Positions 26,131 to 34,755 of a DNA stretch of 60,447 nt are shown here, one piece after another. The notes under the pieces are model-generated. The model was not told the DNA's origin and searched no databases. It was given only the letters and a program-made list of their open reading frames with translations. Numbering within the stretch: position 1 is the stretch's first letter; every line of letters starts with the position of its first letter. The position numbers and the translations under genes were made by a program. Origin of the DNA: Desulfosporosinus acidiphilus SJ4 (GTDB lineage: Bacteria > Bacillota > Desulfitobacteriia > Desulfitobacteriales > Desulfitobacteriaceae); the NCBI RefSeq assembly GCF_000255115.2, contig NC_018066.1:1-60447 (forward strand), written 5' to 3'.

Positions 26131-27000
26131 CTATGCTATTTGCCGAGGATTAACAAATTCCTGAAACTCGGCAAGTCGTAAAAGTCCATTTTTAGTAAGA
26201 GAACGATAACGAACCTTGCACGGTATACCTTCAGGTAAATACATATTTTTATCGGTATTTCGCCCATATTTTCTAGCAAAGTCCAAGAGTATTTGTTTGG
26301 CCGCTAACGGTACAGCTAATTCGATCACACCGGCAAAGCGTCCGTCTGGATATTCTACAAGCCACCCGAACTTTCCCTTCCGGATGCCAATTATATTTAC
26401 CTTGGTCTCGGTATAGCAAATTAATTTATCCCAATATCCTTTTGGTCTTCTACCCGGTACATAGGGTTTATTTTGCTTTATGACAATGCCCTCTAAGTCA
26501 CGTTCCTTACAAGCTTTAAAGAGAGCTACTGCCTTGGAACCCTCCATATATTGAACCTTAATAACGGATTTTTCATTACTTGGCAAAACTTCATCTAAAA
26601 TTGTTTTCCTTTGTAGTAGTGGTAAGGACATGACGCTCTTTCCTCTATAATAAAGGATATCGAATACACAAAATGTTACTGGATTTGATATGGCCAAGTG
26701 CTTTATTTTTGAGGCATTACGCATGTGAAAGCGACTCATTACATCTTCGAAAATTGGCCGACCTTCCGGATCGGCCTGTATTGTTTCCCCATCCAGCACT
26801 ATCCCCGAAGGTAACTTGGGGTTACGTAATTCGGGGAATATATCCGTTATATTTGTTTGATGTCTCGTAAATAGTTTAATTCCATCATCCATATCTGAGA
26901 GAATTGTCCTGAAGCCATCATACTTTAGCTCGACGATTGATAAGCCGTTATATTCCGGAATTTCCTCAATAGGGTTAAGGAGCATAGGTGCAACATACAT
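26131..27000 (-). CDS. ATP-dependent DNA ligase
   Basis: 289 residues, a short stand-alone ligase with the LigD-type catalytic core. Motif I ELKYDGFR (catalytic Lys26), motif III-like VFDILYYRGK, motif IV LEGIVIKQ and motif V KLICYTETKVNI are visible, followed by a small OB domain. It seals nicks using ATP and probably serves plasmid DNA repair or a minimal end-joining function; no Ku gene is present. Convergent with the MazF-like gene and divergent from the Pycsar-like operon. Confidence 0.9.
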   Translation of the reverse strand: MYVAPMLLNPIEEIPEYNGLSIVELKYDGFRTILSDMDDGIKLFTRHQTNITDIFPELRNPKLPSGIVLDGETIQADPEGRPIFEDVMSRFHMRNASKIKHLAISNPVTFCVFDILYYRGKSVMSLPLLQRKTILDEVLPSNEKSVIKVQYMEGSKAVALFKACKERDLEGIVIKQNKPYVPGRRPKGYWDKLICYTETKVNIIGIRKGKFGWLVEYPDGRFAGVIELAVPLAAKQILLDFARKYGRNTDKNMYLPEGIPCKVRYRSLTKNGLLRLAEFQEFVNPRQIA

Positions 27001-27058
27001 GGTGTCAGCCTCCTTGTACCTATTTTAGCATAAAATGTAACAATCACTCCATTGGGAA

Positions 27059-27087
27059 TTGATGGGTTTATCCCTTTTTAGTATTAT
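27059..27087 (+). promoter_or_regulatory. Promoter of the cyclase-effector operon
   Basis: TTGATG (27059-27064), 17-base spacer, TATTAT (27082-27087), about 90 bases before the first cyclase start. Divergent from the ligase gene. Confidence 0.55.
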
Positions 27088-27178
27088 ATAAGAATAAAGA
27101 ATTTCGTTAATGTACAAGTGTCAATCGCAAAATCGTTTTTTTATGAGTCATAGATTGCATATTGGAGGAGATGATAGC

Positions 27179-27898
27179 TTGAGTTTTGATATCGAGCTCA
27201 CACGTAAGGTTGTTATTGAAAATTTTAACCAAGCGAAGCAATCGATTTCACTAAGAAAGTTTGCAATGGATAGCGCTCAACCTATTTCTGATGTTATTCC
27301 GGGATACGAAGCTAAGCGAATGGAATTTGGCGATTTCATACAGGATAATTTCAGCCCTTTATTTATAGATATTCGTAGCTCTACTAAGAGGGCTATGGTA
27401 ATTGGGCCAGAGAGAACGTTTATTTCTATGCACGCTTTCTTTCCGGGCGTATGTAATGTGATCGAGCAATATGGAGGCTATGTTATAGACTTTATGGGTG
27501 ATGGGATAATGGCCTTGTTTGGCGGAAAAGAATCAGGAGTGAACAAAAGTTATTCTAGTCAACAGGCTGGACTATGTGGATTGAGTCTTTTAAAAGTAGT
27601 AAATACGGTCATAAATCCTTTGTTAAGAATAGATAAAATATGGGAGTTCGGTTGCGGTGTTGGTATAGATTATGGTTCTGTAATTGTGACGAAAATAGGT
27701 ACCAAAAATAACTACGATGTTAAGGTGTTCGGTGACTGTGTAAATATAGCAAGCAAATTGTCAAAATCAGATAATCAGGTTGTTGTAAGTGATGAAGTTC
27801 AAAAATTATGGCCATCCTCAAAATGGGGGAAAATGGGTTTTAAAAGGCTTTCTATTGGCGAATTAATGGGATACGCGTTGAACGATCGTTCAGACTAA
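27179..27898 (+). CDS. Class III nucleotide cyclase, Pycsar PycC-like
   Basis: 239 residues from TTG 27179, which follows GGAGGAGATG; an in-frame ATG at 27110 is less likely. The single cyclase domain has both metal aspartates, in FIDIRSST and in DFMGDGIMALFG. The position that is Lys in most bacterial adenylate cyclases (K-F-x-G-D) is Asp here. The catalytic Asn/Arg region GDCVNIASKLS is present. There is no membrane or sensory domain, as in PycC, which makes cCMP or cUMP on phage infection. The next gene is a PycTM-like effector, so the defence role is strongly suggested; the base specificity is not known. Confidence 0.8.
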   Translation: MSFDIELTRKVVIENFNQAKQSISLRKFAMDSAQPISDVIPGYEAKRMEFGDFIQDNFSPLFIDIRSSTKRAMVIGPERTFISMHAFFPGVCNVIEQYGGYVIDFMGDGIMALFGGKESGVNKSYSSQQAGLCGLSLLKVVNTVINPLLRIDKIWEFGCGVGIDYGSVIVTKIGTKNNYDVKVFGDCVNIASKLSKSDNQVVVSDEVQKLWPSSKWGKMGFKRLSIGELMGYALNDRSD

Positions 27899-27912
27899 AA
27901 GGAGGTTTCAGT

Positions 27913-28515
27913 ATGTCAGAAAGTAAACCGCAATTAGAGTATTTATATAAAGCTTTGGAAGATGCACAAAACACAATACGTTTTACTGATACTAAAGCTG
28001 GGATAATCATCGTAGCCTCCGGCGTCTTATCGGCCTATCTTGTACCTTTGGGGAGATCATTAATTGATAATATTAAAAATCCACTAACGTTTTATTCCTT
28101 AGTTACATTCGTCGTAGCTATTATTTGTTTGGTAAGCTTTTTGTTCACTTTATTGATAACTATAAAAGCTATTAACCCGATGTCTTCACCTGTTAGACAT
28201 ATTTTTATGGACGGGTTAACGACGAAAGTTCCTTTTTATCTTTATAAAATAGATCCAGAGCCTAGTTTGTGGGATTGCTTATCTGAAAGGAATAACAGTA
28301 AACTTGATCATAGTTCAAATGAAATTTTTGAAAGCCTTATGAAGGATCAAAACTCTGAAGAAATTACTAAAAGCCTCGTACTGGAAGTTTGTAAGGTATC
28401 TTATATTCGTGAGAAGAAAATATATAGAGTTAATATGGCTTTTGTGTTTTTTGCATTGGGATTTATCACGTTATTTATCTCATCAATAATGTTACATTCA
28501 ATACAGTGGATTTAG
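27913..28515 (+). CDS. PycTM-like (DUF5706) membrane effector
   Basis: 200 residues. The N-terminal helix and the motif NTIRFTDTKAGIIIVASGVL are typical of DUF5706/PycTM. A second helix pair follows, then a soluble middle, then the final helix FVFFALGFITLFISSIM. In Pycsar, cyclic pyrimidine nucleotides trigger such an effector to disrupt the inner membrane and abort infection. It lies 15 bases after the first cyclase and 43 bases before a second one; AGGAGG precedes the ATG. Confidence 0.78.
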   Translation: MSESKPQLEYLYKALEDAQNTIRFTDTKAGIIIVASGVLSAYLVPLGRSLIDNIKNPLTFYSLVTFVVAIICLVSFLFTLLITIKAINPMSSPVRHIFMDGLTTKVPFYLYKIDPEPSLWDCLSERNNSKLDHSSNEIFESLMKDQNSEEITKSLVLEVCKVSYIREKKIYRVNMAFVFFALGFITLFISSIMLHSIQWI

Positions 28516-28557
28516 TCCTTTTTTTGAATCTAAGGTTTGGAAAAGAGATGTTTATGA

Positions 28558-29343
28558 ATGCTTTCTGAACGTTTAAAACAAGAATTAAATGATATCGTTA
28601 ATAGAATTCTTGACCGATGTGAATTGCAATGGGACAATACTCTCGGTAAAAATGAACTTATAAAGGCCCTTTTAGAAACATACGCAATGGATACAAATAT
28701 ACCTGGCCATCCTTTTCTTGGTGAGAGTGAATATAAGTCTGATGTGTTTGTGGCTTTTATGTTAGATATGAGAGATTCAACCAAACATCTTAGACAGGCC
28801 ATTAGTGCACGTATAGCCAGTGTAAGTGAGATGCAAAGAGTATTTTATGAAGTATCAGCGCTTCTTCCAGCAATGACAAAGATAATCCGTGAATATAAGG
28901 GATCAGTAACCGAATATTTGGGAGATGGTCTGTTGGCATTATTTCAACTTCCTAAACAAAAGGAAGAACAAGCAGAGGTTCTTCATAATGTAATTAATGC
29001 GGCCAATACCTGCTTGGAAGCTTTAAATCAGGTAGTTAACCCAATCTTGAATGAAAGATTTGGTTTGCCTAAAATCGAAATAGGCATTGGTTTAGCTTTT
29101 AGCGACGCTATAATTAGCCATTTCGGCTTACCTCCACATACACAAGTAAAGGTGATTGGCGAGTGTATTTATTTTGCTAGTAAATGTTCAAAAGGGAGAA
29201 ATGAGATTATATTGCACGAGTATCTTAAACATATTTGGCCAAAATCTAAAAAGGGACAATTACGCTTTACAAAAAGAAGTTTTGATAAATTTGACGGTTA
29301 TATCGTAACAAAAAAATCAGAAATCGAGAGAAACGTAGGATGA
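28558..29343 (+). CDS. Second class III nucleotide cyclase in the Pycsar-like operon
   Basis: 261 residues. Metal aspartates are in FMLDMRDSTKHLR and EYLGDGLLALFQ, and the late motif GECIYFASKCSKGRNE matches the end of the first cyclase, so both have the same fold. It is clearly a distinct paralogue, not a recent copy. Glu occupies the position of the adenine-recognition Lys, a substitution also found in guanylate cyclases. ATG at 28558 with only a modest AAAAGAGA site. A two-cyclase, one-effector layout is unusual. Confidence 0.78.
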   Translation: MLSERLKQELNDIVNRILDRCELQWDNTLGKNELIKALLETYAMDTNIPGHPFLGESEYKSDVFVAFMLDMRDSTKHLRQAISARIASVSEMQRVFYEVSALLPAMTKIIREYKGSVTEYLGDGLLALFQLPKQKEEQAEVLHNVINAANTCLEALNQVVNPILNERFGLPKIEIGIGLAFSDAIISHFGLPPHTQVKVIGECIYFASKCSKGRNEIILHEYLKHIWPKSKKGQLRFTKRSFDKFDGYIVTKKSEIERNVG

Positions 29344-29387
29344 AAGCGCATTTTCTAATATAACAACTTTAAAAATCATAAAAAACA

Positions 29388-29415
29388 AAGACCATTGATT
29401 AAATATCAATGGTCT
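29388..29415. terminator. Bidirectional terminator
   Basis: Perfect 12-bp stem AAGACCATTGAT/ATCAATGGTCTT with TAAA loop, between the convergent second cyclase and the recombinase. A/T tails on both sides. Confidence 0.8.
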
Positions 29416-29475
29416 TATTGGATTTATCGTTTTCGTTATTTTATAATATGTAAACCAATCCATAAATTTAAAATA

Positions 29476-30180
29476 TTATATAGGAAACTTATTAATAACT
29501 TCGTCATATTCCCGCTGGGCATCAGTGATAGCCAATCTTGAGTAAATTTCAAGAGATTTTCTACTTTCATGGCCTGAATACGGTTGAATAAGTGCATCAT
29601 CAATCCCTTGCTTTTTCAACCAGGTCAACAGAAAGTGACGCAGCTTATGAGGCGATAAGTTTTGTTCTAGCCCGGCCTCTTCTGAATACTTACATAAAAT
29701 CTTCCGAATTCCCCGATCCGTATATTTTTTCTTCCAAGATGATTCAAACAGATAGACCGCAGATTTATTTCGCATAGAATCAGCGTGCATGGCCAGCATT
29801 TCTTTAAATGTTTGGGGAAACGGGACAATACGGTCCTTGTTTCCTTTTCCTTTATTTATACGAATTTGGCAGTAGTTAAAATCAATATCGGTTAGCTTAA
29901 CGTTGATCAACTCACTTACTCTTGCGCCGGTATAAAGAAGTGTTTTAATTATCATCATGTCCTGGAAGTTTCTAGACTTCCAAACAATATCATAATATTT
30001 CTTTAGATCCTCTTCTGTGGGTACATAAGGTAGCTTTTTATTTGATCTAGGTATTTCAACTTCCAATTCGGCTCTTAAGTGCTGAAACAGAATTTTGAGG
30101 TAAGCGTAATCAGGACGTTCCCCTCTCAGATACTTGGCTAATTCCTTAGCTTTCTTTTTTGCTGATGTCCGCTTTTCTAT
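29476..30180 (-). CDS. Tyrosine recombinase (XerC/D-like), unusual start
   Basis: Conserved catalytic residues: Arg in TGARVSEL, Lys in NKGKGNKDR, His/Arg in SPHKLRHF, His in SGHES and Tyr in EIYSRL, so the active site is complete. A TTG at 30066 gives 196 residues and truncates the N-terminal DNA-binding part. The frame is open and protein-like up to an ATA codon at 30180, which has GGGGAG six bases upstream and would give 234 residues. No ATG, GTG or TTG is available there. Probably a plasmid multimer resolvase, with repeated sites upstream. Confidence 0.82.
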   Translation of the reverse strand: MEKRTSAKKKAKELAKYLRGERPDYAYLKILFQHLRAELEVEIPRSNKKLPYVPTEEDLKKYYDIVWKSRNFQDMMIIKTLLYTGARVSELINVKLTDIDFNYCQIRINKGKGNKDRIVPFPQTFKEMLAMHADSMRNKSAVYLFESSWKKKYTDRGIRKILCKYSEEAGLEQNLSPHKLRHFLLTWLKKQGIDDALIQPYSGHESRKSLEIYSRLAITDAQREYDEVINKFPI

Positions 30181-30201
30181 GCTGAGCTCCCCTTTCTACT
30201 A

Positions 30202-30345
30202 ACCAATGTAAAGTTCCTAAAATGGTGAGTATCGGAACTTTATGTTAAAATTTAGTATACAGGAAGCCAATATTTAAAGCGAATATTGTTTGCTATAGTA
30301 GAAAGTGCCATTTACAAATTATTTTTCGGAACTTTATGATATCAT
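30202..30345. repeat. Repeated GGAACTTTA sites (possible recombination site)
   Basis: AAAGTTCC (30210-30217) and GGAACTTT (30234-30241) form an inverted pair with a 16-base spacer. A third copy CGGAACTTTATG lies at 30327-30338. The flanks resemble each other too: ACCAATGTAAAG against CTTTATGATATCATTGGT. Location just upstream of the recombinase fits a res or crossover site. The stretch 30346-30500 holds no clear gene; one 20-residue frame at 30437 is not convincing. Confidence 0.45.
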
Positions 30346-30503
30346 TGGTACTAAGAAACATTTAACTATTTAGGCTATAGAATGCCTTGAACAACTATTA
30401 GGGGTAGTACCAGCGAAGTGACAAGGGGCAAACTAGATGGCTAATTCTACAAGCATTGAGTCCTATAATGGATTACGGAAAGCAGTACTCCACCTATGAA
30501 AAT

Positions 30504-30541
30504 AAAAGGAACATCTCCAAAATTAAGCGGAGAGTTCCTTT
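30504..30541 (-). terminator. Terminator for the 30558 gene
   Basis: Stem AAAGGAACTCTCC/GGAGATGTTCCTTT (one mismatch pair), followed by TTTATTTTC on the minus strand. Confidence 0.7.
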
Positions 30542-30557
30542 AGATTAGATATCCAAG

Positions 30558-30812
30558 TTATGCGTCTTTACCCTCTGAGAGATTCAAACTGGATAATATG
30601 TTCTTTTTATCATCGCCAGATAGTTCATGACTACAATCTCTTAAATACTGATTAATAAATCTAATTATAGTTCGTTTTTCTAAACTTATTTTTTCAATAT
30701 CACCAATTTTATTGCCAATATCAACTTTTCCGTTGTCATCAATTGTAATCCAAGGGTTTTCAGCCTTGTTATATTTTGATAAATCAGTTTTTTTTAAATC
30801 AAAAGACCCCAT
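30558..30812 (-). CDS. Hypothetical protein
   Basis: 84 residues, soluble, charged, beginning MGSFDLKKTDLSKY. GAAAGGAG is 8 bases before the ATG. No family recognised. It is monocistronic or the last gene of the minus-strand set that includes the 229-residue protein. Confidence 0.5.
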   Translation of the reverse strand: MGSFDLKKTDLSKYNKAENPWITIDDNGKVDIGNKIGDIEKISLEKRTIIRFINQYLRDCSHELSGDDKKNILSSLNLSEGKDA

Positions 30813-30856
30813 ATTTTTTCTCCTTTCGTTAGCTTACTCTTCATTCGATTGTACCC

Positions 30857-30934
30857 TTAAGCGGGGAGCATCTCTACAAGCTGCGGGCTAATGCCCTTTA
30901 AAAAGTTTACAACATCTATCAGCATATTAATCAT
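30857..30934 (-). CDS. Possible 25-residue amphipathic peptide
   Basis: Begins MINMLIDVVNFLKGISPQL; amphipathic helix composition. A strong AAAGGGGAG precedes the ATG by 6 bases. It overlaps the next small frame by 8 bases. It is a candidate signalling or membrane-active peptide, evidence limited to the ribosome site and composition. Confidence 0.35.
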   Translation of the reverse strand: MINMLIDVVNFLKGISPQLVEMLPA

Positions 30935-31004
30935 ATGACGCTCCCCTTTCAGATTCACGATTCCAAGAGAGAACGATGTTACTGCTAGTACGATACTCTG
31001 CCAA
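30927..31004 (-). CDS. Possible 25-residue peptide
   Basis: TTG start with AAGGGGGAGC 8 bases upstream. The product is polar (AEYRTSSNIVLSWNRESERG), ending across the start of the downstream small frame, an arrangement typical of coupled translation. Function unknown. Confidence 0.3.
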   Translation of the reverse strand: MAEYRTSSNIVLSWNRESERGASYD

Positions 31005-31078
31005 GATGATGCTCCCCCTTAAAAGTACAATCAAACATATGGCTCTGTCACAAATTACCTAAAGCTTATTTACCTGAT

Positions 31079-31768
31079 CTAATGAAGAAGTTTTATTGTC
31101 TCTGTGAACACTTGTTTAGCAATATAAAAGAGGGTTCGACCTGAATTAGTATCTAATGACATTGTAGTAGCAATTCCAATTAGGGTGGAAAGCAGAACGC
31201 TTTTCCAATCAAATTTATTTAATTTATTAGCCGCTTCTAAAAGGTAATTAAGTTTATAATCAATTTGCTTTAATTGATTTTGAGTAGGTTCAAACACTTC
31301 TTGTATCCTATATCGAAATATTCGAACTGCATCTCCCAATTGAACTCTCTCTTCGTTCGTAAACATTGAGAAATCCTCATTTTCAGTTAACAACATACCA
31401 AAAACGTCCTGTTGATCCTCTACTTGACTCCATAAATCCGGAACCGATAATTCTTCTAAATATGGTTTCACGTGACGGGTAAGCCATTCTCTGAATTCGT
31501 TATAGACATCATTTATATCCTCAGACCACCTTTGGTCAGGAAAATACCCTGAAGACGAATAGGTTGGTCCAAACAATATATATGCACAATCATATTCGCT
31601 ATAGCTATTAATACTATTTCTAGTCCAAAATGCAATAGGTGATTCTTTGAGCCTAATTACGAACGCTGGTGAATCATCCCTCTCTTCTTCAAATGCTTCA
31701 AATTGTTCTGTATCAAATCCTAACTCCATTAAAATTTGAAGAAATCCGTTTTTATCCCGCTTTAACAT
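31079..31768 (-). CDS. Hypothetical protein with C-terminal membrane helix
   Basis: 229 residues. Acidic N-terminal domain with WTRNSINSYSEYDCAYILF, a helical middle (DVFGMLLTENEDF, TQNQLKQIDYKL) and a hydrophobic segment near residues 190-205. No family recognised. Located in the defence/stability segment, with a good AGAGAGGG ribosome site. It could be an effector-type protein but nothing proves it. Confidence 0.55.
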   Translation of the reverse strand: MLKRDKNGFLQILMELGFDTEQFEAFEEERDDSPAFVIRLKESPIAFWTRNSINSYSEYDCAYILFGPTYSSSGYFPDQRWSEDINDVYNEFREWLTRHVKPYLEELSVPDLWSQVEDQQDVFGMLLTENEDFSMFTNEERVQLGDAVRIFRYRIQEVFEPTQNQLKQIDYKLNYLLEAANKLNKFDWKSVLLSTLIGIATTMSLDTNSGRTLFYIAKQVFTETIKLLH

Positions 31769-31876
31769 CTGGAAATCCCTCTCTTATGAATATATAAATT
31801 CCTTCTTTAAACAATTTATATATTCAATTGAATAGAGACAAACTCCTGCTTGAGTCCACTATAACAAAGATTATGA

Positions 31877-31916
31877 AAAGAGCTGCCGTTACACTTTGGC
31901 AGTTCTCATTATTTTT
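31877..31916. terminator. Bidirectional terminator
   Basis: AGAGCTGCC/GGCAGTTCT stem with an 11-base loop and T-rich tails on both sides. A further GC hairpin (CAGCCCC/GGGGCTG, 31960-31992) just after the HEPN gene stop is probably that gene's own terminator. Confidence 0.65.
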
Positions 31917-32009
31917 CAAGTTTCTTTAGGTATGGTCCTATAATGAATGCTGCGTTAAACAGCCCCACGTCCATAATGAGAACAAGGGGCTGTATTATTA
32001 AGAGGGTAT

Positions 32010-32753
32010 TTAAGCCTCTATTTTATCTCTTACATTTTCCACAATGAATGCTAATAAATCTATACTCTCATTTATATTTGCAACAAATTCATTCGTCGGA
32101 GTGTAATTTCCAACTGACATAGTCGTTATTGTTATACCGCCACCTTGTTTCTTCTGATTAATGCCCGAATCAATTTGGTTTGGCCTAAAATTATGAGTAA
32201 TATTATTTCTAAATTCGTTCACTCTTAAGTACACAGTATTAGCCTTTATAGAATCTAAAAACTTAAAAAGTTCTTTATCGCTAGTCTTTAGTTGTTTTAA
32301 AATTTCTCTTCTAAAACCTAAGATACTTTCCACATTAAAATCATACTTGATGTTGATCAAGTGGTATATCGTATCTAGAATGCCAGAATATCGTGAATAA
32401 TAGCTGTCCATATAAAAGCCAAACCAATACAAATAATGGTGATGCTTGCTTTCGAAATGAGGAAAATACTCTACGCTCTCCCCATTCCTTCCCGGAGATA
32501 TAAACCATTCTTTATCTGGAATTCCTAAATTATAGTAATTCATCATTAACACATAACTACATACTAAATCAAAAACCCGATTATTAAATTCCTTTAGCCA
32601 ATAACTCAACTCAATCCCTTGAAAATCCAGAAAGTTAAAGGTCCCCCCGGTTTGAGTAAGTTGTATTTTATCCCATGATACTTTTTTCTCTTCATAAATT
32701 TTATCCCAATCCATAGGGGTTGGATATTGAGCTGAATCAAATATACTTGACAT
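32010..32753 (-). CDS. HEPN-domain protein
   Basis: 247 residues, mainly helical. The motif RVNEFRNNITHNF contains the R-x4-H catalytic signature of HEPN ribonucleases, placed toward the C-terminus as in Cthe_2314-like HEPN proteins. HEPN proteins cleave RNA in toxin-antitoxin and phage-abortive systems. No nucleotidyltransferase (MNT) partner is adjacent, so it may act alone or with the 229-residue neighbour. AAGGAGG precedes the ATG. Confidence 0.6.
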   Translation of the reverse strand: MSSIFDSAQYPTPMDWDKIYEEKKVSWDKIQLTQTGGTFNFLDFQGIELSYWLKEFNNRVFDLVCSYVLMMNYYNLGIPDKEWFISPGRNGESVEYFPHFESKHHHYLYWFGFYMDSYYSRYSGILDTIYHLINIKYDFNVESILGFRREILKQLKTSDKELFKFLDSIKANTVYLRVNEFRNNITHNFRPNQIDSGINQKKQGGGITITTMSVGNYTPTNEFVANINESIDLLAFIVENVRDKIEA

Positions 32754-32940
32754 GATCTAGCCTCCTTATATTTACATTTTCTTACTTTGTTATTTTCGTT
32801 ATCCAATGCAATTTCTCCTTTGAGTAATTTGAATTATTTTCCTTTTGACTCCGATAACGAAACAGTATTTTATGAAGATCCAACTTTACTTTCTTGATTA
32901 AACAACAAGCCGGTTATATACCGGCTTGTAAGCTTCAATC

Positions 32941-33165
32941 TATTTTCTTCTTTATCGGTTAAACCATAAAATAATTAAGCCGTAAAACCATTCAATAGTA
33001 AACTTAAAAACAGTTTAATAGCAAAACGGTAAAACGGGAAAACGATCAAACAGTAATAAGGTTTTACGGTTAAACCATAAAATAGTTAAACCGTAAAACT
33101 ATTTAATGGTAAAATCGATTAACTGTTTAACAGTGAAATGGTTTAACGGGATAACGGTAAAATGA
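32941..33165. repeat. AT-rich iteron cluster, putative parS/centromere
   Basis: More than a dozen degenerate copies in both orientations of GTTTAACGGTAAAAC/GTTTTACGGTTAAAC. GTTTTACGGTT and AACCGTAAAAC form an inverted pair near 33060-33098. The same motifs recur at 35060-35123 on the other side of parA. They are probable binding sites for the ParB-like protein. A terminator (GACCGGAAATC...GATTTTCGGTC) at 33221-33250 lies just beyond the partner gene. Confidence 0.7.
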
Positions 33166-33265
33166 GACGATCATGTTTCATGAAGCATCTGCACTATCCC
33201 TATAAACAATAAAATTAAAAAGGACCGGAAATCACCCGATTTTCGGTCCTTCAAAGTTATGGGGC

Positions 33266-33898
33266 CTAGAAGTCTATTTCATCAATTTCAACCTTATGAA
33301 TTCTCATTATTGCTAGTAGTTGTTGCGATATTTCATCTTCGACTGTTGATTCAGGATCATATTCTTGAAGAGTCTTATGTCTAACTTTTTCAGTAAAACA
33401 ACTCATTCCAAGAATAAGAAAGGCACGTAGGATAGAGGAAGAATCATCCTTAATTTTAAGTCCGTATTGTTTCCTGGCCAGATATGCGAAATCTTTAGCC
33501 AGTTCTTCCAAATCTTCTTTTATTTTACTGTTCACTTTAAATCCTATATAACCTTTAGTTTCTTTACTTTCGGGCATATCAGTAGTAGTTTTCTTCTTTT
33601 GAGTGACCTCATTTTTAGGCGGTACTGAAGAAGGTTTGTCCATAGCAACATTATCAATTTCCTGCTCATTAGATAATTGTTCAAGTTTTTCATTAGACGG
33701 GTTATTTGTACCTTGGGTTACTAGAGGATCATTCTTTTCTTCCGTTTCATCAATCGGATTAATGGGTAATGAAGAACTAATTAAGGGATCTATATTTGGA
33801 GAGTTACTTGTCGGTGTTGCTGGATTATCCGTGGGTAAATTTACTGTCTTAGGAGCTGCGAACATATTCTTTACCCTTTGGCTTCTATTAACTGACAC
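33266..33898 (-). CDS. ParA partner, putative centromere-binding protein
   Basis: About 210 residues. A long, low-complexity, Asn/Pro/Ser-rich N-terminal half is followed from residue 125 by a compact domain beginning KGYIGFKVNSKIKEDLEELA, probably ribbon-helix-helix or similar. This matches small ParB-type partners of type Ib ParA, which bind iterons through RHH. GTG at 33898 follows GGAGGAGG and overlaps the end of parA. The TTG at 33928 would put the ribosome site inside the coding region. Confidence 0.65.
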   Translation of the reverse strand: MSVNRSQRVKNMFAAPKTVNLPTDNPATPTSNSPNIDPLISSSLPINPIDETEEKNDPLVTQGTNNPSNEKLEQLSNEQEIDNVAMDKPSSVPPKNEVTQKKKTTTDMPESKETKGYIGFKVNSKIKEDLEELAKDFAYLARKQYGLKIKDDSSSILRAFLILGMSCFTEKVRHKTLQEYDPESTVEDEISQQLLAIMRIHKVEIDEIDF

Positions 33899-34755
33899 CT
33901 TTTCAACACCTCCTCCGTAAGTGACCAATATGATTTAGAACTTTTTGAACTTGAAGCATAAAGGGTTACAGGTATTCCATATCCAAGTGATTCCTTAATT
34001 TTTGTATCCTGTGGTATTTCGGATTCGAATAGAATTCCAGGAGTATTAACTTCGAAGTTCTGCTTAAAGTCCTTGTATAAATTTGTTTGAGGATTTGCCT
34101 TTGTTAAGAAAGTTCCAAGATGTTTCAGCTTAGGATTAACTTCTTTAATTTGCAAAAGAGTTTCCATAAAGTCATTATAGCTTCTCATCTCACCGTGGCC
34201 AGGCTCTAATGGTACGATTATGTAATCAAGGGCAAATATAGCCGACCAGTTCCAGAAATCAAGTCCTGGGGGAGAGTCAATAATTATAAAATCAAATTTA
34301 TCTTTAATTTTGTCTAATTCTTCACTAAGTAACATCTTCTTACTGGGGTCGTTATAATGAGCTGCGCTATACTCCTCATTCGTAATATTCGCGCCTATAA
34401 GCCAGAGTGAACCGTCTGTTTTGGATTCAAAAAGAGTTTTCATTAGAGCTTTTTCAATGGGAATTGGATCAAAATCTTCAATGATTTTTTCATAATCAAG
34501 GACATTAGCCATCGTATATTCCCATTCTAAGTTGTCTCCACCTAGACCCATAGTAGAATGGCCCTGTTGATCGAGATCAATAACTAGGACTCTATAACCC
34601 ATTTCACATAGAACAGAAGCTATGTTAACACAACTTGTAGATTTTGTGGCGCCGCCTTTTTGTGATAGGGGAGCTATGACCCGGCATTTTGGTTTAAGTT
34701 TGTAAGCCTTGCGATCTTTTTTAACAAAACTGTTTAAAATGCTGATACCGGCCAT
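33871..34755 (-). CDS. parA: ParA-type partition ATPase
   Basis: 294 residues. Deviant Walker A SQKGGATKSTS (about residues 31-41), motif RVLVIDLDQQGHSTMGLG (A-prime) and FDFIIIDSPPGLD (Walker B). ParA dimers bind DNA non-specifically and move plasmid copies in response to the centromere complex. It has a 30-residue N-terminal extension but no HTH of its own; instead a separate HTH gene abuts it. Confidence 0.9.
   Translation of the reverse strand: MAGISILNSFVKKDRKAYKLKPKCRVIAPLSQKGGATKSTSCVNIASVLCEMGYRVLVIDLDQQGHSTMGLGGDNLEWEYTMANVLDYEKIIEDFDPIPIEKALMKTLFESKTDGSLWLIGANITNEEYSAAHYNDPSKKMLLSEELDKIKDKFDFIIIDSPPGLDFWNWSAIFALDYIIVPLEPGHGEMRSYNDFMETLLQIKEVNPKLKHLGTFLTKANPQTNLYKDFKQNFEVNTPGILFESEIPQDTKIKESLGYGIPVTLYASSSKSSKSYWSLTEEVLKRCQLIEAKG

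Noticed and set aside
32941-33165. CRISPR array
   Set aside because: Repeats are short, degenerate, in both orientations and without regular spacers; iterons fit better.
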